From CAJXZP01 sp041563475 (GTDB lineage Bacteria; Bacteroidota; Bacteroidia; Flavobacteriales_G; Salibacteraceae), in the NCBI GenBank assembly GCA_041563475.1, contig JBFFMY010000011.1, positions 1 through 64,000 of the forward strand: DNA of 64,000 bases, read 5' to 3'. Shown here piece by piece: positions 53,303 through 59,271 of the stretch. Numbering within the stretch: the stretch's first letter is position 1; the number at the start of each line of letters is the position of its first letter. The position numbers were made by a program, and so were the translations under genes. The notes under the pieces are model-generated. The model ran no database searches, was not told the DNA's origin, and saw only the letters and a program-made list of their open reading frames with translations.

Positions 53303-55273
53303 TTATTTGAAAATAGTAATCCCTTGTTCCAGTAATAATTTTCGTCTAATCTCGTCCAAATCTTTGATTTGAGTTAATAACGAAATTACGTCTTCGCTAT
53401 TTTGATCCATAATTTTTAGATCTAGTCGTTTATCATCAATTATTTTATTAATTTTTTTTGCCTTAAAAGCGTAAATTGAATCGCGTACAGCTCTAAACAA
53501 TTTTACATCTTCAGAAAAAACTTCTATTTTCTGACTACTCCAATCGTGTAAATAGTATTTTTCAGCCACTAAATCTACAACCAATTCACGGACTTCATTT
53601 TTTATGGAATTAGACAAATTTTTGACAGGGTCAGTTTCTACATTTTCATGTAATTCATGAATATAAAGTTCAAAAATTTCTTTAAGTAAAACATCATCAA
53701 AACTTAAATCATCTCCAATAATTTCTTCAGATACAAAATCAGCAAGTCGAATATTCTCCACTATTTTATTATCCTCTTCATCGAGGGACTCCACTTCAAT
53801 TTCCGTCAATCCAAAATTCAACATTAAACGTAAAATATCGCGTTCTTGATAATACGTATTATATTCATTTACCTTTTGCGTTTGTGGTTCGAAAAAGTCT
53901 GGAGGCAAACTAGCTTCATCTACATGTTTTGCTTCTCGCGAATTAGAGTCCTTACGTAATTGATCTTTATGTTGTTTAACTCTGATTTTATTCAACTCCG
54001 AAATCAAGGCCTTTTCTGGGATTTCAAGAAGTGTACTGCATTCCTTTGTATAAACAGAACGGGTAATACTGTCTGGAATCAAAGCAATGGATTCAATAAT
54101 ATTTCGAATTAAACCTGCACGCTTTATAGGATCTCCCGCAGTTTCATCAGCCAATAATTGGGTCTTGAACAAAATGAAATCCTGTACGTTCGAATCAAAA
54201 TATTGAAGTATTTCCTCTAGGTCGCGAGCTTTTGAAAATGAATCAGGATCTTCCCCTTCAGGCAACAATGCTGCTTTTACATTCAACCCTTCTGCTAGGA
54301 TTAAATCAATACCCCTAAAAGAGGCTTTTATACCTGCGGGATCTGCATCGTATAAAATCGTGATGTTTTTGGTATAACGACCAATTAATCTAACCTGATC
54401 ACTAGTCAAGGCTGTACCAGAGGATGCCACAACATTATGTACGCCAGCCTGATACATCGATATCACATCTGTATATCCTTCAACCAAGTAGCACACATCT
54501 TCTTTAACTATATGCTTTTTTGCTTGGTGAATACCATAAACAATTTTACTCTTATGGTAAATATCACATTCTGGTGAATTTATGTATTTAGGGATTTTTT
54601 TATCTGACGAAAGAGTCCTAGCGCCAAACCCTAATGGTCTTCCCGAAAGATTATGAATTGGAAACATGACCCGTCCCTTAAAACCATCATATAATCCCTT
54701 TCCTTTGTCTTTTACAAATCCAAGTTCGATTAAATAGTCGGTATTAAAACCTTGCTTTTTGGCCGCTTCAACAAAATCATCAAATTTGTTAATTGCGTAT
54801 CCGAGTTTAAAAGTTTCAATAGTCTTCTCCGTAAACCCACGTTCAGTAAAATAGCTCAACCCAATAGCCTTCCCTTCATCTGTGTTATTAAGGTTTTCTA
54901 CAAAGTACTTTTCGGCCCATTCTGAAACGATGTATAAACTTTCGCGGTGACCCTTGGCTTCTTCCTGTTCTGGACTTGTTTTAGCCTCTTCAATTTCAAT
55001 ATTGTACTTTTCAGCAAGAAACCGCAACGCCTCTGGGTAGGTCATTTGCTCGTGTTCCATTAAAAAAGTAACAACGCTACCTCCTTTTCCAGAGCTAAAA
55101 TCCTTAAAGATTTGTTTTGATGGCGAAACCATGAAAGACGGGGTACGTTCCTCGGAGAAAGGACTTAATCCTTTAAAACTAGAACCGGATCGTTTCAAAT
55201 TAACAAACTCGCCAATTACTTCCTCTATACGTGCAGCATCAAAAATTTTGTCTATGGTCTCTTTTGTAATCAC
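53303..55273 (-). CDS. dnaG: DNA primase, zinc ligands lost
   Basis: A 656-residue replicative primase that makes RNA primers at the fork. The start is GTG 55273. The N-terminal zinc-ribbon region is present in layout but its four ligands are replaced: Ser37, Ser40, Asp58 and Ser61 stand where C, H, C and C are usual. The primase core follows, with GRPLGFGARTL near 215. The TOPRIM domain has YLVEGYTDVISM near 265 and LYDADPAGIKA near 310. The C-terminal 200 residues would contact the helicase DnaB. A TATTTTTG -7 element lies 5 nt before the start. Confidence 0.95.
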   Translation of the reverse strand: MITKETIDKIFDAARIEEVIGEFVNLKRSGSSFKGLSPFSEERTPSFMVSPSKQIFKDFSSGKGGSVVTFLMEHEQMTYPEALRFLAEKYNIEIEEAKTSPEQEEAKGHRESLYIVSEWAEKYFVENLNNTDEGKAIGLSYFTERGFTEKTIETFKLGYAINKFDDFVEAAKKQGFNTDYLIELGFVKDKGKGLYDGFKGRVMFPIHNLSGRPLGFGARTLSSDKKIPKYINSPECDIYHKSKIVYGIHQAKKHIVKEDVCYLVEGYTDVISMYQAGVHNVVASSGTALTSDQVRLIGRYTKNITILYDADPAGIKASFRGIDLILAEGLNVKAALLPEGEDPDSFSKARDLEEILQYFDSNVQDFILFKTQLLADETAGDPIKRAGLIRNIIESIALIPDSITRSVYTKECSTLLEIPEKALISELNKIRVKQHKDQLRKDSNSREAKHVDEASLPPDFFEPQTQKVNEYNTYYQERDILRLMLNFGLTEIEVESLDEEDNKIVENIRLADFVSEEIIGDDLSFDDVLLKEIFELYIHELHENVETDPVKNLSNSIKNEVRELVVDLVAEKYYLHDWSSQKIEVFSEDVKLFRAVRDSIYAFKAKKINKIIDDKRLDLKIMDQNSEDVISLLTQIKDLDEIRRKLLLEQGITIFK

Positions 55274-55278
55274 AATTT

Positions 55279-55286
55279 CAAAAATA
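55279..55286 (-). promoter_or_regulatory. -7 element TATTTTTG, 5 nt before the dnaG start codon
   Basis: An exact TAnnTTTG match on the minus strand. The GTG start lies five bases beyond it, so the mRNA would be leaderless. Confidence 0.45.
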
Positions 55287-55423
55287 ATGCTTGGTTATAA
55301 TCTAATCACCTTCTTAAACTTTTATTTGAAAAAAACAGAACAGAACTAATTTTAACTATAAATTCAAAGTGTTTAAAAAACAGAATTTACCCCTTGTTTT
55401 TTACCTTATTGTCTATTTGTCGT

Positions 55424-55454
55424 TTTGTCAAATGGAATAGTTAGCCTAATATTG
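55424..55454 (+). promoter_or_regulatory. Possible promoter of the structured RNA (TTTG-N19-TAATATTG)
   Basis: TTTG at 55424-55427, a 19-nt spacer and TAATATTG at 55447-55454, one mismatch from TAnnTTTG. The same TAATATTG variant precedes the aspartate kinase start. It predicts transcription from about 55461. Confidence 0.4.
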
Positions 55455-55460
55455 CTTCGT

Positions 55461-55667
55461 GATTAATAACACACCTACTAAAATAAAAACACGAGCCACT
55501 TTACGATTGCAGAAACAGACATAAAGAAACAACGCAATATTGTAATTGCACTACCAAAAACCAAACTAGGGAGCGTAAGCTCTAAAGATAACACGTAGAG
55601 TGGTGGTAGTGCAGTAGTTTAAATACTACTCATGAAAAAGGCCTGCTGGGGAGCGGGCCTTTTTTTT
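55461..55667 (+). ncRNA. Candidate structured non-coding RNA
   Basis: The 392-nt gap 55274-55665 lacks a convincing ORF but holds several helices on the plus strand. TGCACTACCA (55547-55556) pairs with TGGTAGTGCA (55604-55613). Inside lies GAGC-GTAA-GCTC (55571-55582) with a GNRA-type tetraloop. After it comes AGTAGT-TTAAAT-ACTACT (55613-55630), then the terminator GGCCTGCT-GGGG-AGCGGGCC plus T8. The G-U pair in the terminator favours the plus strand. With the promoter at 55424-55454 the RNA would be about 205 nt. It does not match tmRNA, SRP RNA or RNase P as far as I can see; a 6S-like RNA is possible. Confidence 0.5.
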
Positions 55668-55668
55668 A
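55636..55668 (+). terminator. Terminator of the candidate RNA, possibly also of the MORN gene
   Basis: GGCCTGCT pairs with AGCGGGCC (one G-U) around GGGG and is followed by eight T. On the minus strand the U-G pair becomes C-A, but a T-run of five exists, so weak use there is possible. Confidence 0.85.
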
Positions 55669-56121
55669 TTCATAAAATCTAGTAGATCTGTTTCCTTTTT
55701 CGTCCCAAAATGTCCATTTCCCGGCAGGTTTACCGTTTACCATTTCACCTTCATACATGGGTTTTCCGTCTTCATACCACACTTGCTTCTTTCCGTTTTC
55801 TTGACCATCTTGATAAAATCCAGTGCTCCATTTATTTCCATTTTCAAAATAAGCAATCCACAATCCGCTTCTATTTTTATTGGAATTTAATTTTCCTGAC
55901 ATTCTAACTTTTCCTGATACATATAACTCTTTGAATTCAGAAATTTGCAATTCACCGTCCATCAATTCATAAACTTCAACAAATTTGGGCTCACCTGTGG
56001 GGTAATTAGATATTATTTTTTCTGTTGTTTGTACAATCGACACCTTTCCCAACTCGTTAGATTCTTGGTTGCAGGAAAGAAAACCCGGTACTAAAATAAA
56101 AAACCACAAAACCTGTTTCAT
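55666..56121 (-). CDS. MORN-repeat lipoprotein (YwqK-like)
   Basis: A 151-residue small lipoprotein. The lipobox is GFLSC near residue 17. From about 70 it carries repeats of the MORN variant (GLWIAYFENGNKWSTGFY, then GKKQVWYEDGKPMYEGE, then GKWTFWDEKGNRSTRFYE). Databases often call this type a YwqK antitoxin, but it is a generic repeat and there is no toxin partner, so that name should not be followed. It lies 3 nt downstream of the Nfu gene and is probably cotranscribed with it. The function is unknown. Confidence 0.82.
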   Translation of the reverse strand: MKQVLWFFILVPGFLSCNQESNELGKVSIVQTTEKIISNYPTGEPKFVEVYELMDGELQISEFKELYVSGKVRMSGKLNSNKNRSGLWIAYFENGNKWSTGFYQDGQENGKKQVWYEDGKPMYEGEMVNGKPAGKWTFWDEKGNRSTRFYE

Positions 56122-56124
56122 AGC

Positions 56125-56730
56125 CTAAATAGATGACACTTTTTTAACTTGAGGTAATAATTTTTCGAAAATATTCTGAATACCGAATTGTAAAGTTTGG
56201 GTAGAAGAAGGACATCCATTACACGCACCGCTAAGTTTTACAATTAACTCACCATCCTTAAATGATTCAAAACTTACAGCACCACCATCACTTTCAATAG
56301 CTGGACTGACATATTCTTTTAAAATATGTTGAATTTTTTTATCAATATCTCGAACCTCCCCAGGTTTCGGCAATTCAGTTATTGAAGGTTCTTTCTTTTC
56401 TTGGCTAACTTGGGATACCGAAATTGCAGCTTCTTCAATTATTGGTTGGCCAGCTTGCAAATAATTAGTTACATAATCTCGAACTTCCAAAGCAACATCA
56501 TTCCAATCAAGATTAGGCACTATAGTTAGTGTCACAAAATTTTGCGAAATCATTACACCTTCAATAAATGGAAAAGTAAATAACACCCTTGCAAGGGGTG
56601 AAGACTCCAGGTTGTCTGTGCTGGTATATTCGTAAGCTTCTCCATTCAAAATAAGTGGAATATTTGCCACAAATTTCATTGCACGAGGGTTTGGAGTCAT
56701 TTCTGCATAAATAGTTACTGGAACTTTCAT
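56125..56730 (-). CDS. Nfu-type iron-sulfur scaffold/carrier protein
   Basis: A 201-residue protein from ATG 56730; the frame extends upstream but that stretch is the promoter region. Residues about 1-90 are an Nfu N-terminal domain (AEMTPNPRAMKFV). Residues about 120-201 are the NifU-like C-terminal domain, with the cluster-binding pair in CNGCPSS. It carries 4Fe-4S clusters to apo-enzymes in the cytoplasm. A TAAATTTG (complement of 56763-56770) is a plausible -7 element 32 nt upstream. The MORN lipoprotein follows directly. Confidence 0.93.
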   Translation of the reverse strand: MKVPVTIYAEMTPNPRAMKFVANIPLILNGEAYEYTSTDNLESSPLARVLFTFPFIEGVMISQNFVTLTIVPNLDWNDVALEVRDYVTNYLQAGQPIIEEAAISVSQVSQEKKEPSITELPKPGEVRDIDKKIQHILKEYVSPAIESDGGAVSFESFKDGELIVKLSGACNGCPSSTQTLQFGIQNIFEKLLPQVKKVSSI

Positions 56731-56762
56731 AATATTGTTTATTGATTCAAAATTGAAGTGTG

Positions 56763-56770
56763 CAAATTTA
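56763..56770 (-). promoter_or_regulatory. -7 element TAAATTTG of the Nfu gene
   Basis: An exact TAnnTTTG match on the minus strand, 32 nt before the ATG. It supports the choice of ATG 56730 over the longer frame. Confidence 0.4.
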
Positions 56771-56842
56771 GCCGATTTTTGTCGCGAAAAAATGGATGTT
56801 TCCACTAAAAAAATAATATTCAATTATTAAAAAATAATAGAT

Positions 56843-57364
56843 ATGGCTCTAATTAAAACGGTTAGAAACAAAACCCCAAAATTTGGAAAAAATATTTACC
56901 TATCAGAAAACGCAACTATAATTGGTGACGTTGAAACGGGAGACGATTGCAGTATATGGTTTAATGCAGTCATAAGAGGCGATGTAAACACTATACGGAT
57001 TGGCAATAAGGTAAATATTCAAGATGGAGCTGTTGTCCACTGCACCTATGAAAAAGCCTCAACAACCTTAGGAGATAATGTGTCTATTGGTCACAATACA
57101 TTGATACATGGTTGTGAAATTAAATCAAATGTTTTGGTAGGAATGGGAGCTATTGTTATGGACAACGTTGTTATAGAAAGCAATGTAATAATAGCTGCTG
57201 GTGCAGTTGTTTTACAGGGAACACATATTGAATCAGGAGCTGTTTGGGCCGGTGTACCAGCCAAAAAAGTTAAAGACTTAAGTCCGGGATTATTAAAAGG
57301 TGAAATAGAAAGGATTGCAAATAATTACTTGTTTTATTCTGATTGGTATAAAGAATCTGAATAA
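56843..57364 (+). CDS. Gamma-class carbonic anhydrase family protein
   Basis: A 173-residue left-handed beta-helix protein. Hexapeptide repeats run from about residue 15 to 150. The three metal-binding histidines are present: one in GAVVHCT and two in SIGHNTLIHGC. NAVIRGDVNTIRIG is the typical preceding block. Members hydrate CO2 or bind metals without strong activity (YrdA/CaiE-like), so enzymatic activity is likely but not assured. The gene overlaps the convergent murI by 31 bp. Confidence 0.93.
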   Translation: MALIKTVRNKTPKFGKNIYLSENATIIGDVETGDDCSIWFNAVIRGDVNTIRIGNKVNIQDGAVVHCTYEKASTTLGDNVSIGHNTLIHGCEIKSNVLVGMGAIVMDNVVIESNVIIAAGAVVLQGTHIESGAVWAGVPAKKVKDLSPGLLKGEIERIANNYLFYSDWYKESE

Positions 57365-58146
57365 ATAATTTCTTTAACCGCAGGAGAATCAAGCTCCTTA
57401 GTAATTGATTTTAGCACCTTTAAATTTTTTGTAGAGAACAATTTGTGAATTGGAGTTCCCCCATCAATATTTAGTAGTTGATTTTCTACTAAAACACGTC
57501 TCACTTGTTCGGCTACTGCCTTTCCAGAATCTACAATAGTTATTCTATCTCCAATAATTTCTTGTATGGTTTTTCTTAATAGCGGATAATGCGTACATCC
57601 TAAGACCAAGTAGTCTGTTCGATCATTGACCAAGTATTTCAAATGACCTTCAAGCAGTACTTTCATTTCTGGAGTGTGCAAATTGCCGTTTTCTATCTCA
57701 GTGACCAACCCTTCTCCTACACGGGTAATTAATTTTACATCTGGTGTAAAGAGCTCTTTCGTTTTATTAAAATGTTCGCTTTCCAAAGTGCCATTCGTAG
57801 CTAACACCGCAATAGTTTTTGTAACAGAAGCCAAAGCAGCAGGTTTTGTTGCGGGTTCTATTCCGATAAAAGGAACATCAAATGATTGTCTCAAAGTATG
57901 GATGGCTTGGGTTGTAGCCGTATTACACGCAACAACAATCAACTTCGCGCCTAATTCAATAAGTTTTTTTGAATTTGCAATACTTAATGAAATGATCTCT
58001 TGCTTGGTTTTAGTTCCGTAGGGTGCGTTTGCACTATCGGCAATATATAAGGTGTTTTCAAAGGGCAAGACTTTGGTTACCTCGTTCCAGATAGTTAGGC
58101 CACCCACGCCACTATCAAAAAATCCTATGGGGTTCTTATTTGACAT
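57334..58146 (-). CDS. murI: Glutamate racemase
   Basis: A 270-residue enzyme that supplies D-glutamate for peptidoglycan. The opening GFFDSGVGGLTI is diagnostic. The two catalytic cysteines are in VACNTATT near residue 74 and LGCTHYPLL near 185. The last gene of the uppS-bamA-ompH-ompH-murI run, but a complete terminator lies directly before its ATG, so readthrough or an internal promoter must supply expression. The 3' end overlaps the gamma-CA gene by 31 bp. Confidence 0.96.
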   Translation of the reverse strand: MSNKNPIGFFDSGVGGLTIWNEVTKVLPFENTLYIADSANAPYGTKTKQEIISLSIANSKKLIELGAKLIVVACNTATTQAIHTLRQSFDVPFIGIEPATKPAALASVTKTIAVLATNGTLESEHFNKTKELFTPDVKLITRVGEGLVTEIENGNLHTPEMKVLLEGHLKYLVNDRTDYLVLGCTHYPLLRKTIQEIIGDRITIVDSGKAVAEQVRRVLVENQLLNIDGGTPIHKLFSTKNLKVLKSITKELDSPAVKEIIYSDSLYQSE

Positions 58147-58178
58147 AAAAAAAGCATTCGTAAATTTACGAATGCTTT
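58147..58178 (-). terminator. Terminator after the OmpH operon, abutting the murI start
   Basis: A perfect loop-free palindrome, GCATTCGTAAATTTACGAATGC, extended with A/T on the sides. On the minus strand it ends in seven T that directly precede the murI ATG at 58146. Confidence 0.88.
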
Positions 58179-58183
58179 TCTAT

Positions 58184-58693
58184 TTATTGAATATTCAAGT
58201 GCTTTTTCACAAGGGGAAGAATATTATCCCCATCCGGATAGGTTAATACAGCTCCAGTGCTGGTATCAAATACATAGGTGTACCCATTTGCATCAGACAC
58301 TGCTTTAATTGCATTTTGTGCCTTTGCAATCAAGGGTTCAACAAGACTTTGTTCCTTTTCAGACAACGACTCTTGAGCAGATTGTTGAAACTCTTGAATT
58401 CTAGTTTCCAAATCTCCTATTTCTTTGGCTTTAGAATCACGAACCAATGCAGACCATGATTTCTCATTAATTTGATAATCATTCACTTTGGCTTGGTATT
58501 CTGTACCCATAACCTGTAATTGAGTTTCTAATGACTTGGCATAATTTTCCAATTCAGTTTGAATAGTTGCTCTTTCTGGCATAAAGCCCATTAATTCAGC
58601 AGAATTTATATGTCCAAATTTTTGAGTGGACTGTGCCATCGAAGTTCCTAAAACTCCCATGAAAATAGCTAAAGCTATGATAATTTTTCTCAT
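58184..58693 (-). CDS. OmpH/Skp-family periplasmic chaperone, copy 2
   Basis: A 169-residue periplasmic protein. The signal peptide covers residues 1-20 (ends MAQ). A coiled-coil helical domain with the FGHINSAELMGFMPE opening follows, of the Skp/OmpH type that holds unfolded outer-membrane proteins. The C-terminal YVFDTSTGAVLTYPDG is a common Bacteroidota variant. It is the second of two tandem ompH genes behind bamA, 45 nt after the first, and ends at the terminator before murI. Confidence 0.92.
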   Translation of the reverse strand: MRKIIIALAIFMGVLGTSMAQSTQKFGHINSAELMGFMPERATIQTELENYAKSLETQLQVMGTEYQAKVNDYQINEKSWSALVRDSKAKEIGDLETRIQEFQQSAQESLSEKEQSLVEPLIAKAQNAIKAVSDANGYTYVFDTSTGAVLTYPDGDNILPLVKKHLNIQ

Positions 58694-58738
58694 CTTTTTA
58701 TTTGTTAACCTTTGTTTTAATTGTTAAGGGTGGCGAAA

Positions 58739-59260
58739 TTATTTATCCCTACCCGAATATCCTAATTTTTTAAGAATCTCATCACTTTTATCATATTTCG
58801 GATCCGAATATAAAATATTAGAGGTAGACCCCTTATCAAATATGAGCGCGTAACTCCTTTCTTTTGCTAAATCTTTAATTGCGTTAAAAATTTCGTCCTG
58901 CAAAGGTTGAATCAATTCTTGACGTTTCTTAAACAACTCACCATTTACACCAAATTTTGAACGCTGATAATCTCTAATTTCTGCTTCCTTTTCTTTAATG
59001 TCATTCTCTCTTTTTGCTTTCAACTGATCCGTGAGTAAAATTTTCTCCGCTTCAAAAGAATTACGCATTCTGTTTAATTCAACTGTTTTCGCTTCAACGG
59101 TTTCTTGCCATCTTTTACTCATGGCATTTAATTCAATTTGAGCCTCCTTATATTCCTCCATATTTTCTAAAATATATTTAGAATCTACATAGGCATATCG
59201 TTGTGCAATCAAAGAAGGTGCCGATATTACCATTAAAACGAAAAGGATATTTTTTAACAT
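58739..59260 (-). CDS. OmpH/Skp-family periplasmic chaperone, copy 1
   Basis: A 173-residue homolog of the next gene downstream, with a signal peptide (residues 1-19, ends IAQ) and a long coiled coil, including the AYVDSKYILENMEEYKEA opening. The two copies differ clearly in sequence, so this is an old duplication. It lies 11 nt after bamA and would supply chaperone to the same assembly pathway. Confidence 0.92.
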   Translation of the reverse strand: MLKNILFVLMVISAPSLIAQRYAYVDSKYILENMEEYKEAQIELNAMSKRWQETVEAKTVELNRMRNSFEAEKILLTDQLKAKRENDIKEKEAEIRDYQRSKFGVNGELFKKRQELIQPLQDEIFNAIKDLAKERSYALIFDKGSTSNILYSDPKYDKSDEILKKLGYSGRDK

Positions 59261-59271
59261 ATCATTAATAT

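Noticed and set aside
55091..55165. Frameshift or pseudogene explanation for the altered primase zinc site
   Set aside because: The reading frame is intact throughout and the flanking conserved residues are unchanged, so only substitutions are seen.
55666..56121. Naming the MORN-repeat lipoprotein an antitoxin (YwqK)
   Set aside because: The label comes from a generic repeat. The gene has a lipoprotein signal and no adjacent toxin gene.
56731..56823. Longer Nfu protein starting at 56823
   Set aside because: The extra 31 residues cover a -7 element and are not part of the Nfu N-terminal domain.
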